This document shows, piece after piece, positions 1 to 7,288 of a DNA stretch of 11,490 nucleotides. A program made the translations under genes and the position numbers. Each line of letters starts with the position of its first letter. Position 1 is the first letter of the stretch. Below the pieces are notes generated by a model. It saw only the letters and a list, made by a program, of their open reading frames with translations. It made no database searches and was not told the DNA's origin. This stretch comes from an uncultured Eubacteriales bacterium (GTDB lineage: Bacteria; Bacillota; Clostridia; Lachnospirales; CAG-274), in contig CABVEG010000029.1 of NCBI GenBank assembly GCA_902497185.1, forward strand, positions 1 through 11,490. The letters run 5' to 3'.

Positions 1-8
1 AAATGTAG

Positions 9-27
9 GGGCGACCAGTGGTCGTCC
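9..27. repeat. GC-rich hairpin, likely end of a dispersed repeat or terminator
   Basis: A short inverted repeat (GGGCGACC ... GGTCGTCC with a 3-base loop and one G-T pair) lies in otherwise AT-rich sequence, just downstream of the RND permease stop on the minus strand. The surrounding GTAGGGGCGACC wording resembles small dispersed intergenic repeats that I recall from Clostridia genomes, but only one copy is present here, so that is recollection, not proof. It could also act as the terminator of the efflux operon. The window edge cuts off the sequence that would show a T-tract. Confidence 0.4.
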
Positions 28-57
28 GTTGTAACTACAAAGATAGGCTAAATTACA

Positions 58-3000
58 TTATAATACTAAATCTTCTTTTCTGAAAACTATATAATATACC
101 AAAGGCACAAGAACAAGGTTTACAAGCATTGACACAAGCAGACCAAAAAGCATAAGCACAGCCATAGGTACAAAAAGTGCATCTCCGAAAAGCGCCAGTG
201 GTAAAAGTCCCAAAACTGTAGTCATTGTACTCATTAAAATAGGTCTTAATCTCTGACCTCCTGCCGCCTTACAAGCCTCCTCAACAGACAAGCCCATACT
301 TCTTTCATTGTTGATACAATCCACAAGAACTATGGCATTTGCAAGAACACAGCCCATCAAACTTACAGCACCAATAAGAGCAAAAAGGCTTAAAGGCTGA
401 CCTGTAACAAGAAGTGCAAGAGAACCTGCCGCCAAGCCAAAAGGCACTGATATAAATATAATACCAACCTTTTTCAATGAACCAAACTGCAAAAGCAGCA
501 CAACAAGCATTACAACAAATGCAACTGCTGCCGCTGATGCAATATTTGTAAGAACATCCTCATTGAAATTCTTCTTTTTGCCTGATTTCTCAATTTCAAC
601 ACTTGATGGGAACTGTTCTTTGTTTTCATCAATCATTTTTTCAAGAGCAGTCTGAATATCAATATCGCTTACATGGGCGCTTGTATAGCAGCCTACAACT
701 CTGCCTCGCCTGCCGTTAATTCTAGAAATTGAAGTTATTTCAGGTTTAAGTGAAACACTTGCAAACTGTGATACACTGTATTTTTCATCCATAACCGATG
801 ACTTAACCTTAAAATTCTGTATCTGCTCTCTTGAATCTATATTAGCATCAAGAACAACGTTGTACTCCTTGTTGCCGCTTCTGTATGTAGACACATCTCT
901 TCCCATCATAGCAATACTAAGCTCATTTTGTGCTTCTGCCTCCATAAGACCGAGAGTATTAAGCTTCATACTATCCATATCTACAAAATAGTTATATGTT
1001 GCAATTTCACTTTTACTGTTTATTCCCTTTACTCCATTAAACTGATCCAGCATATTGTTAATCATTTCTTCGGCAGTATTAAGGTCATCCACATTATCAG
1101 AATAAATCTTCATTTCAACAGGCTTTGTATTCATAGCAAAAATACCAAGCTCATCTACCATAACCGTAGCTCCGCCAACACGACTGTTAATTTCGCTCTG
1201 CAAAAAGTCAACCATATCAGCAGCGTCCTTAAATCTGTCCCCCTTACTAAAATCAGCCTTGACATAAATATCACCAAGACTGTTCACATCTCCTTTAGGA
1301 AGAATAGAATAGTCATAACGTGGTATGCCTGCACCTACACCACTTAAATAATAAAGAGTTTCAGGTTGTTCATCTAAAATATTCTCAACATTATCAACAA
1401 TTTCTCTTGTACTTTCAATATCGTCTTCTTTGTTATTTGTAATTTCAATTGTAATTATATCCTTGCCTGCCATAGGTACAACCTGCATATCAAGTCCTGT
1501 CAATGACAATCCACAAAGAATCATTATAACTACAGCACCAATAATTGTAAGAGCTTTATGCTTAAATGCGTGCTTAAACAAACGGTTATACAATCTCTTT
1601 GATATAGGCTCTTTTCCTTTTTCGCTTTCCTTAGTCTTTTTTAACAGGAAGTAGCTAAGCAAAGGTGTAACAAATATTGACACTAGGTATGATGCAACAA
1701 GACAGCATATAATTACAACAGAAAAAGGAAATGCAAGCTGTCTGTATGCTCCTGTAAGCACCAAAAGGGAGCTGAATGCTATTGATGTTGTAAGCATTGA
1801 AATAAATACGGGAACAATTACTGATGCCGTACCCTTTACAACAGCATCTTTTTTGTTCATACCACCATCAATATTTTTTTGTATTGCATCACTTACAACC
1901 ACTGCATTATCTACAAGCATACCCAGTACAACTATAAGGGATGCAAGAGATACAAAATGTATTTGAATCCCTATTAATTTGTCTACAATAAAGTTAGCAA
2001 AAATAGCCAAAGGTATTGCAAAAGATACAACCACTGCATTTCTGAAGTTCATACCAATCATAATAACTATTACTACAAGTATAATTGACTCCAAAAGATT
2101 TATGACAAAGTCATTTATGGAATCCTGCACCTCATCAGGCTGCATAAATATTTTATTAACCATAATACCCTCAGGAAGAGTTGCATTATAATTATCAATT
2201 ACAGCATTGATTTCATCTCCAAGGCTTACTACATTAAGTCCATCTTGAAAATAAACTGCAAGTACGGTTGATTTTTTATCATTATATATAAAATAGCCTT
2301 CATCATCCGGTGCTTCCATTTTAACTTCAGCAATATCTGAAAGTCGTGTAATAATATAGTCATCATTTGAAGATACAACTATGTTTTTAATATCATCCAA
2401 GCTTTCAAACTTTCCTGATGTTTTAACCTTTATATCGTTACCATCTATATTTACAGTACCTGTAGGCAATGTAGAATTGTGATAAGATATTACCTGTGCA
2501 AGTTCAGCAAGAGATACGTTTGTATCATTAAGTTTATCAATATTTACGGTTATTTTAACCTCTGATGGTGTATCTCCGTGAATATCAACCTTTTTTACGC
2601 CTTCAATAAGTCTTAATTTATCACTAATTTCATTACTTCTTTGAACAAGCTCATCATTTGAAATGTTATCACCTGTTACGGCGAGTATAAGACCTGCCGT
2701 ATCCATAATTTCATCATTAACCGTTATTGAAGAAACTCCTGAGGGCAGACTTGCTTTTAATGTCTGCAATTTTTCTTTAAGGTCATCAAAGTTATCATCA
2801 ACTTCACTCTGTGATAACCCCATATCAAGAGTAACTGTAACAACGCAGTAATTATCTGCTGCTGTAGTTTCACACTTATCAAAGCCATCAAGCTCCATAC
2901 AAATGTGCTCAACCTTTTCTGATATAAGCTGTTCCATATCCTCTGCCGTGGCACCGGGATATACTACAGTTACGGTTGCTACAGGCAGTACTACCTCCGG

Positions 3001-3120
3001 AAAATGCTGTTTAGGCATTTTATAATAAGATACACCGCCTGCTACAAATATCATAATCATCATCATTATTACAAGGAGCTTTCTTTCCAAAAGACCTGAT
3101 ACAAATTTTTCTTTAATCAT
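58..3120 (-). CDS. RND-family efflux permease (AcrB/HAE-like)
   Basis: A 1,020-residue membrane transporter of the resistance-nodulation-division superfamily, expected to export drugs or other amphiphiles using the proton gradient. The layout is standard: a first membrane helix at about 14-33, a large extracytoplasmic loop (about 35-335), a helix bundle at about 336-495, a second helix repeat starting at about 522, a second large loop (about 545-855), and a final bundle at about 857-1013. Length is close to the usual 1,000-1,050. The TM4 motif GMLVDNAVVV places D404 and N405 where AcrB has the Asp407-Asp408 pair, and the TM10 motif LMGCVLANAI has Ala927 where AcrB has Lys940, so the classic proton-relay set is only partly kept. 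The ATG follows the adaptor stop by four bases. A GGAGGG inside the end of the adaptor gene, 8 bases upstream, serves as its ribosome binding site, suggesting translational coupling. No outer-membrane factor gene is nearby, as expected for a monoderm. The substrate cannot be read from sequence. Confidence 0.95.
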   Translation of the reverse strand: MIKEKFVSGLLERKLLVIMMMIMIFVAGGVSYYKMPKQHFPEVVLPVATVTVVYPGATAEDMEQLISEKVEHICMELDGFDKCETTAADNYCVVTVTLDMGLSQSEVDDNFDDLKEKLQTLKASLPSGVSSITVNDEIMDTAGLILAVTGDNISNDELVQRSNEISDKLRLIEGVKKVDIHGDTPSEVKITVNIDKLNDTNVSLAELAQVISYHNSTLPTGTVNIDGNDIKVKTSGKFESLDDIKNIVVSSNDDYIITRLSDIAEVKMEAPDDEGYFIYNDKKSTVLAVYFQDGLNVVSLGDEINAVIDNYNATLPEGIMVNKIFMQPDEVQDSINDFVINLLESIILVVIVIMIGMNFRNAVVVSFAIPLAIFANFIVDKLIGIQIHFVSLASLIVVLGMLVDNAVVVSDAIQKNIDGGMNKKDAVVKGTASVIVPVFISMLTTSIAFSSLLVLTGAYRQLAFPFSVVIICCLVASYLVSIFVTPLLSYFLLKKTKESEKGKEPISKRLYNRLFKHAFKHKALTIIGAVVIMILCGLSLTGLDMQVVPMAGKDIITIEITNNKEDDIESTREIVDNVENILDEQPETLYYLSGVGAGIPRYDYSILPKGDVNSLGDIYVKADFSKGDRFKDAADMVDFLQSEINSRVGGATVMVDELGIFAMNTKPVEMKIYSDNVDDLNTAEEMINNMLDQFNGVKGINSKSEIATYNYFVDMDSMKLNTLGLMEAEAQNELSIAMMGRDVSTYRSGNKEYNVVLDANIDSREQIQNFKVKSSVMDEKYSVSQFASVSLKPEITSISRINGRRGRVVGCYTSAHVSDIDIQTALEKMIDENKEQFPSSVEIEKSGKKKNFNEDVLTNIASAAAVAFVVMLVVLLLQFGSLKKVGIIFISVPFGLAAGSLALLVTGQPLSLFALIGAVSLMGCVLANAIVLVDCINNERSMGLSVEEACKAAGGQRLRPILMSTMTTVLGLLPLALFGDALFVPMAVLMLFGLLVSMLVNLVLVPLVYYIVFRKEDLVL

Positions 3121-3124
3121 ATTA

Positions 3125-4486
3125 TCAGCCCTCCATTGTAACAGTATCGCTTTCTTTCAGATTTTTAACACCCTCTGTTACTATTATTGCAGTAGGGTCA
3201 TCAATCTGTATCTGAACCCTGTCACCCATAATATCCCCAAGAGTTATCTGCTTTCTGTATACCTTATTTTCTCCATTTACTGTATAAACATAGTCTACAC
3301 CATCTATATTAAAAACAGCAGTTATAGGCACATAACAGCCTGTTGTTCCTCCTGTAACAATTTTAACATCAACAGTTTCGCCAATAGTAAAATCACCCTC
3401 CGGAATTGCTATATCTACAGCATAGGTTCTTGTACCCTCATCAGGATATTGGGCAATAGTTGTAACAGTACCTCCAATGTTACCGTTTATAACTGCCTTC
3501 TGTCCCAATGATACATTAGGATATTCCTTATCTGACACACCAACTGTTACAACAATTTCTCTGCTTTTTACCACAACAACGGGATAGCCTGCTGAAATTA
3601 CCTCTCCTTCTTTAAAAGGAAGTTCCATTACATAGCCATCACTGTCAGCCTTAATAGTTGCATCATTTATATTCTTTTTAACAATATCATTTGAAGTTCC
3701 CGCACTTTTTACACTTGCCTGAGCCGCTGCTACGTCCTTAGACTTTGATGTGTAAAGATTATCAAGGCTTTTTTCTGCCTCACTTTTCTGTGCCTTTGAG
3801 GCTTCAAGCTCTGCCTTTTTGCTTTCAAGTGTAGCCTTGTTGCCCTCGTGAGTAGCCTTCGCAGCCTCAAGCTCTGCTGCCTTTGTCTTATATGTAGATT
3901 CAAGCTGTTCTAAATCCTTGTCAGAATAGCCTCCAACGGCATTTATTTTTCTTGCTGCATCAAGTTCACCCTTTAATGTTTCAAGGGCAGTTTCTCCTGC
4001 CTCAATATTCTGAACCTCTGCCACAAGTCCTGTTTCAAGAGCCTCAATTCCCTTTTCTCCTGCCGCAATAGCCTTGTCTAGGGTTTCAATCTGTGACTTT
4101 GCATTACTGATATTTGTATCGTATGTACTTATGGTTTTCTGCAAAGTTGCCTCTGCCTGTGATTTTGTATCCTGTCCTATGGACGCCTGATACTCCATTG
4201 ATGTTGTATCAAGTTTTGCAAGAATATCCCCCTTCTTAAATTCCTGCCCCTTTTCAACACATATTTCATCAATTTTACCTGAAGCAAGGAAGGAATAATT
4301 TTTTGTTTCCTTAGCCTTTACAATACCTAAATAGCTATAGCCTGTTGTAACATTCTCCTCTGCAACAGACTGTGTTTTTACAATTTTGGGTACAACTTCA
4401 GCTCCTGTATTATCCTTTTTTCCACAGGCAGATAAGCTGCCTGCTAAAGATAGTACCAACATTATACACAATACTCTCTTTTTCAT
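3125..4486 (-). CDS. RND efflux adaptor (membrane fusion) lipoprotein
   Basis: A 453-residue adaptor subunit that would work with the adjacent permease at the outer face of the membrane. The N-terminus is a lipoprotein signal: basic MKKR, a hydrophobic stretch, then a lipobox LSAC with Cys21 as the probable lipidated residue. Residues about 50-97 form the first half of a lipoyl/barrel-sandwich domain (LASGKIDEICVEKGQEFKKGD, a typical adaptor pattern). Residues about 100-265 are a long Ala/Glu/Lys/Leu-rich alpha-helical hairpin of coiled-coil type. Residues about 275-310 (DGYVMELPFKEGEVISAG) are the second lipoyl half, followed by beta-barrel and membrane-proximal domains to about 450. The start is an ATG with AAGGAGG 7 bases upstream. 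It is the first gene of the operon. The helical hairpin, which docks on TolC-type channels in Gram-negatives, is long here although no channel gene is seen. Confidence 0.93.
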   Translation of the reverse strand: MKKRVLCIMLVLSLAGSLSACGKKDNTGAEVVPKIVKTQSVAEENVTTGYSYLGIVKAKETKNYSFLASGKIDEICVEKGQEFKKGDILAKLDTTSMEYQASIGQDTKSQAEATLQKTISTYDTNISNAKSQIETLDKAIAAGEKGIEALETGLVAEVQNIEAGETALETLKGELDAARKINAVGGYSDKDLEQLESTYKTKAAELEAAKATHEGNKATLESKKAELEASKAQKSEAEKSLDNLYTSKSKDVAAAQASVKSAGTSNDIVKKNINDATIKADSDGYVMELPFKEGEVISAGYPVVVVKSREIVVTVGVSDKEYPNVSLGQKAVINGNIGGTVTTIAQYPDEGTRTYAVDIAIPEGDFTIGETVDVKIVTGGTTGCYVPITAVFNIDGVDYVYTVNGENKVYRKQITLGDIMGDRVQIQIDDPTAIIVTEGVKNLKESDTVTMEG

Positions 4487-4493
4487 ATTTCTG

Positions 4494-4553
4494 CCTCCTT
4501 TTACAACTTAATATTGTTAATTATATTTTATCCATTAAAATACAATAATACAA
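4494..4553 (-). promoter_or_regulatory. Promoter and RBS of the efflux operon
   Basis: On the minus strand a -35-like TTGTAT (4553-4548), a 17-base spacer and a -10 TAAAAT (4530-4525) precede the adaptor gene, with AAGGAGG at 4500-4494. A better -35 sequence, TTGACC (4560-4555), lies just upstream but gives poor spacing to any -10 box. The promoter shares the 167-base spacer with the divergent TetR gene. Assignment is by consensus match only. Confidence 0.5.
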
Positions 4554-4599
4554 CGGTCAATATTAGACACTCTGTGAATTAAGATACATTTTTTATAAT

Positions 4600-4621
4600 T
4601 TTGTTGATTATTTTCAACCAA
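4600..4621. promoter_or_regulatory. Candidate TetR operator palindrome
   Basis: GTTGA-N6-TCAAC at 4603-4618, with two further pairing bases on each outer side after one mismatch (4600-4621), is the best dyad in the divergent spacer. It covers the -35 box of the TetR-family gene. A regulator bound there would repress its own promoter and could affect the opposite operon, whose promoter lies about 50-70 bases away. The assignment rests on position and symmetry only. Confidence 0.4.
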
Positions 4622-4647
4622 TATAGTAAAATAAAAGAGAAGGGGGA
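4604..4647 (+). promoter_or_regulatory. Sigma-A promoter and RBS of the TetR-family gene
   Basis: TTGATT (4604-4609), a 17-base spacer and TAAAAT (4627-4632) form a good vegetative promoter. A strong AGGGGGA ribosome binding site (4641-4647) lies 6 bases before the ATG at 4654. The predicted untranslated leader is only about 15 bases. Confidence 0.6.
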
Positions 4648-4653
4648 AGTAAT

Positions 4654-5256
4654 ATGAATAATAAGACAGATTTAAGAATTTTAAAAAGCAACTTAGCTAT
4701 AAAAAATGCGTTTTTGGAATTAATAAAAGAAAAAGGTTATGCAAATGTTACTATTACTGACATAGCAAAAAGGGCTATGATTAACCGTAAGACTTTTTAT
4801 ACCCATTATGAAACAAAGGAAATATTATATAATAATATTGTTGATGAGTTTCTTGAAATACTGACACCTGCACTGGACAACATTCAACGTCTTAAGGGAA
4901 TTTCACAGCGAAAATATATAATTACACTTCTGCTAAATGTTAAAGAACATAAAGATGTTTTTAACATACTTTATAATGATAATACAAATACGGAATTTAT
5001 TAATAAATTAAAGTTAAAATTTAATTATGACCTTATTTCAAAGGTGCATATAGACAAAAAAACTAAAGATACTCATTTCTCATTTGAACTTTTATCCGAG
5101 GCTTATTTTTCACTTTTTATGACTTTTGTTAAATGGTGGGTAAATACCTCTGATGATATTTCCGCAAATGAAGTTGTAGATATGATTATTGAATTTTTCT
5201 CCCAAAAAACCCTTGAAATATTAGGTGTAAGTTTTGAAGATTATGACGGTATATAA
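4654..5256 (+). CDS. TetR/AcrR-family transcriptional regulator
   Basis: A 200-residue protein with the typical TetR N-terminus: helix 1 (about 12-27), then a helix-turn-helix at about 33-53 (VTITDIAKRAMINRKTFYTHY, followed by ETKEILY), which matches the family DNA-binding signature well. The rest is an all-helical ligand-binding and dimerisation region of usual length, with aromatic residues around FVKWW in a late helix that could line a pocket. It is divergently oriented to the RND efflux operon across a short spacer, the classic arrangement for a local repressor released by pump substrates. That regulatory link is an inference from position. The ATG is supported by AGGGGGA 6 bases upstream and by a promoter that allows only a very short leader. 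The ligand is unknown. Confidence 0.92.
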   Translation: MNNKTDLRILKSNLAIKNAFLELIKEKGYANVTITDIAKRAMINRKTFYTHYETKEILYNNIVDEFLEILTPALDNIQRLKGISQRKYIITLLLNVKEHKDVFNILYNDNTNTEFINKLKLKFNYDLISKVHIDKKTKDTHFSFELLSEAYFSLFMTFVKWWVNTSDDISANEVVDMIIEFFSQKTLEILGVSFEDYDGI

Positions 5257-5280
5257 AGCTCTTTGGCAAACACACCTCTT

Positions 5281-5320
5281 TGCAAAAACAAAAACCCTGT
5301 TTCAAATTTGAAACAGGGTT
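5281..5320 (-). terminator. Rho-independent terminator for the CNNM-rnpB transcript
   Basis: A perfect 28-base palindrome (5293-5320, arms AACCCTGTTTCAAA and its complement) is followed on the minus strand by TTTGTTTTTGC, a strong U-rich tail. It therefore stops leftward transcription coming through rnpB, about 115 bases beyond the RNA's 3' end. On the plus strand the hairpin lies 36 bases after the TetR stop but lacks a T-tract (it is followed by CATCTG), so termination in that direction would be weaker. Confidence 0.85.
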
Positions 5321-5437
5321 CATCTGTAAGCTAAAATAACTTTCCTTCTCTTAAATTACAAAGTTTAATAATAAAACTATAAATTTGCAGTCAAATATAC
5401 ATCTGACACAAAGCCACACCAATTAATTAAAAGGTTT

Positions 5438-5771
5438 GAGCCAGTCTATAAGCCGAGTTCTGTTTTAAATAGTCATCTATCTAGTATTATCGTCACCGAT
5501 AACATCAAGCGTTCTTTACCTCAGGACGAGACGAGCAGCCTCAATGTCCCGATTTGAACTTGCTTCGGATGGGGTTTACAGAGCCCTCTTTGTTACCAAA
5601 GAAGCGGTGAGCTCTTACCTCACCTTTCCACCCTTACCTGAAAAACAGGCGGTTTATTTCTGTTGCACTTTCCTTAGAGTCACCTCCACCGGACGTTATC
5701 CGGCATCCTGCTCTATGAAGCCCGGACTTTCCTCACGCTATTTTCATAGCCTGCGACTATCCAACTGACTC
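5438..5771 (-). ncRNA. rnpB: RNase P RNA (M1 RNA)
   Basis: The catalytic RNA of ribonuclease P, which matures tRNA 5' ends. On the minus strand the conserved blocks occur in order. GAGGAAAGTCCGGGC (5734-5720) is the first conserved region. AAGGGTGGAAAGGTGAGGTA continuing to AAGAGCTCACC (5635-5606) is the second. GTAAACCCCATCCGAAGCAAG followed by TTCAAATCGG (about 5579-5548) is the third. AGAACTCGGCTTAT (5461-5448) lies near the 3' end. GAGTCAGT at the 5' end pairs with ACTGGCTC at the 3' end (one G-U pair), forming helix P1 and fixing the approximate ends. The length of about 334 nt fits a bacterial RNase P RNA. The 5' end lies 8 bases past the stop of the upstream CNNM-like gene. I see an AATAAT at 5788-5783 but no convincing -35, so co-transcription with the upstream gene is possible. 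Confidence 0.96.
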
Positions 5772-5779
5772 AATACTCT

Positions 5780-7096
5780 TCAATTATTTTCTGCCTCTTC
5801 TTCAGTTTCCTGCTTAATTACAGTAACCATGGCAATTCTGTTATCTTCAATTTCATCTATTCTGAAAATATAGCCTTCATACTCGACAGCAATATCTTTT
5901 TCATCTTCATCAGGAATCCTGTCAAGCTGACCAATAAGAAAACCGCCTAAAGTGTCAAACTCTTCCTCAGGCATTTCAATATCCAGCTTTTCAGCCACAT
6001 CAGCAAGAGGCGTTGATCCCTCAATACGTGTAACCCTTTCTGTTACCTCTGTAATATCAGGTACTTCCTCTTCGTCATATTCATCCTGAATTTCGCCCAT
6101 AACCTCTTCAATAAGGTCCTCCATTGTAACTAAGCCGGCAGTTCCGCCATATTCATCAGCTACAATAGCCATATGCACCTTCTTATTCTGCATTTCCTCA
6201 AAAAGACTATCAGCCTTTTTAGTTGACGGAACAAAGAAAGGCTCCATAATAATATCTCTTAAATTAAAATTATTTCTGCCATTATTTATAACAGCATTCA
6301 TAAAATCCTTAATATGAAGAATACCGATAATATTATCAATATCCTCTTCATATACAGGAATTCTTGTAAACTTTTCAGAGGTAACAACATTTATTAATTC
6401 ATCAATGGTTATATCAATAGGAACTGCTATAATATCCTTTCTATGGGTAGCAATTTCTTCAGCACTTTTATCATCAAAGTCAAATATATTTTTTATCATT
6501 TCCTTTTCGTCTTCGTCAATGCTGCCTTCCTCGCCACCTGTATCAACCATCATAAGAATTTCATTTTCACTTACATCTTTTTCATCTTCATTGTCATTTT
6601 TAGCAAAAACGCCAAAAATCTTAACTGAAACATCTATAATAAATATAAACGGTGCAAGAACAAAGGATAACATATCCAAAACCCAAATAAATTTAAGTAC
6701 TACCTTATCAGCATACTTCTGAGCAATCCTTTTAGGCAAAATAATACTAAAAAGAGCAAAAAAGTAAGTAAATACCAATATAAGAACTGCTGCAACAATA
6801 ATAGAAACAAGTCTTTGATTTAAACCAAATGAAACAAGCTTAACTGTATTCGGAAATATCCTAAGAGCAATAAGAAAGCCTATAACAATACCCAAAAGTG
6901 CATTTATAACACCTGCTCCGTTGGCATATTTCTGAGCAGACTCAAGAATAGAATTTATTCTTTCATAATTAGGCGCTTCCTTATCAGAAGTATACTTGGC
7001 CTTCCTTATGTCCATTACCGAAAGTGAACTTGAACAGGCTGTAACAATACCTTTAACCAAAATTAGCAGTAATATAATTACTATGTCGCTTATCAA
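5780..7096 (-). CDS. CNNM/CorC-HlyC family membrane protein with CBS pair
   Basis: A 438-residue protein of the family often labelled 'hemolysin', whose better-studied members (CNNM, CorC) handle Mg2+ and other divalent cations. An N-terminal DUF21-like membrane domain has helices at about 3-20, 62-80, 95-120 and 135-160. A linker rich in Asp and Glu follows. Then come two CBS motifs (about 218-270, with RIPVYEEDIDNIIGILHIKDF, and about 283-340, with VADEYGGTAGLVTMEDLIEE) and a C-terminal CorC/HlyC domain (about 355-428, with DTLGGFLIGQLDRIP). The start is TTG, not ATG: GGAGG lies 9 bases upstream (7110-7106) and the first helix begins immediately. The acidic motifs usual in DUF21 are altered. 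ACSSSLSVM replaces the common S-x-x-E-x-A pattern near residue 20, and FSIILPK (about 116-122) replaces the G-E-x-x-P-K pattern. Ion transport by this copy is therefore uncertain. It is immediately followed by rnpB. Confidence 0.88.
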   Translation of the reverse strand: MISDIVIILLLILVKGIVTACSSSLSVMDIRKAKYTSDKEAPNYERINSILESAQKYANGAGVINALLGIVIGFLIALRIFPNTVKLVSFGLNQRLVSIIVAAVLILVFTYFFALFSIILPKRIAQKYADKVVLKFIWVLDMLSFVLAPFIFIIDVSVKIFGVFAKNDNEDEKDVSENEILMMVDTGGEEGSIDEDEKEMIKNIFDFDDKSAEEIATHRKDIIAVPIDITIDELINVVTSEKFTRIPVYEEDIDNIIGILHIKDFMNAVINNGRNNFNLRDIIMEPFFVPSTKKADSLFEEMQNKKVHMAIVADEYGGTAGLVTMEDLIEEVMGEIQDEYDEEEVPDITEVTERVTRIEGSTPLADVAEKLDIEMPEEEFDTLGGFLIGQLDRIPDEDEKDIAVEYEGYIFRIDEIEDNRIAMVTVIKQETEEEAENN

Positions 7097-7105
7097 AATC
7101 TATAG

Positions 7106-7171
7106 CCTCCGTAAATAAAAAAATAAATTTATATCAATTTATAGTGTATTACAAAACAACAGTAAAGTCAA
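7106..7171 (-). promoter_or_regulatory. Promoter and RBS of the CNNM-like gene
   Basis: On the minus strand TTGACT (7171-7166), a 17-base spacer and TACACT (7148-7143) form a sigma-A type promoter with a leader of about 40 bases. GGAGG (7110-7106) then precedes the TTG start. A perfect 10-bp palindrome, ACAATATTGT (7175-7184), abuts the -35 box and could be a regulator site, though palindromes this short are common in AT-rich DNA. Confidence 0.6.
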
Positions 7172-7226
7172 GTTACAATATTGTTGCAAATTTATATCTA
7201 CCTATCTGCAAGATTTACATAATTCC

Positions 7227-7280
7227 TTGACAAATCCTTGAAATAGTATTAAAATTTAAATTGATAAATTACACAAGGAG
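7227..7280 (+). promoter_or_regulatory. Sigma-A promoter and RBS of proS
   Basis: TTGACA (7227-7232, perfect consensus), a 17-base spacer and TAAAAT (7250-7255) make a strong promoter. AAGGAG (7275-7280) sits 8 bases before the ATG at 7289. The predicted leader is about 27 bases, too short for a T-box riboswitch, so proS does not appear to be tRNA-regulated by that mechanism here. Confidence 0.75.
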
Positions 7281-7288
7281 ATTAAATT

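Noticed and set aside
2757..2954. 65-codon minus-strand frame inside the RND permease gene
   Set aside because: It is a shifted frame on the same strand as an intact, clearly recognisable permease; no independent start signal is seen.
5544..5768. 74-codon open frame on the plus strand
   Set aside because: It lies entirely opposite the conserved core of rnpB; the RNA explains all the conservation visible here.
7175..7184. ACAATATTGT palindrome as a defined regulator operator
   Set aside because: A 10-bp palindrome is common in AT-rich intergenic DNA and there is no second copy or matching regulator; noted only with the promoter entry.
7233..7288. T-box or other riboswitch before proS
   Set aside because: The strong promoter leaves a leader of only about 27 bases, too short for a T-box, and no T-box sequence is present.
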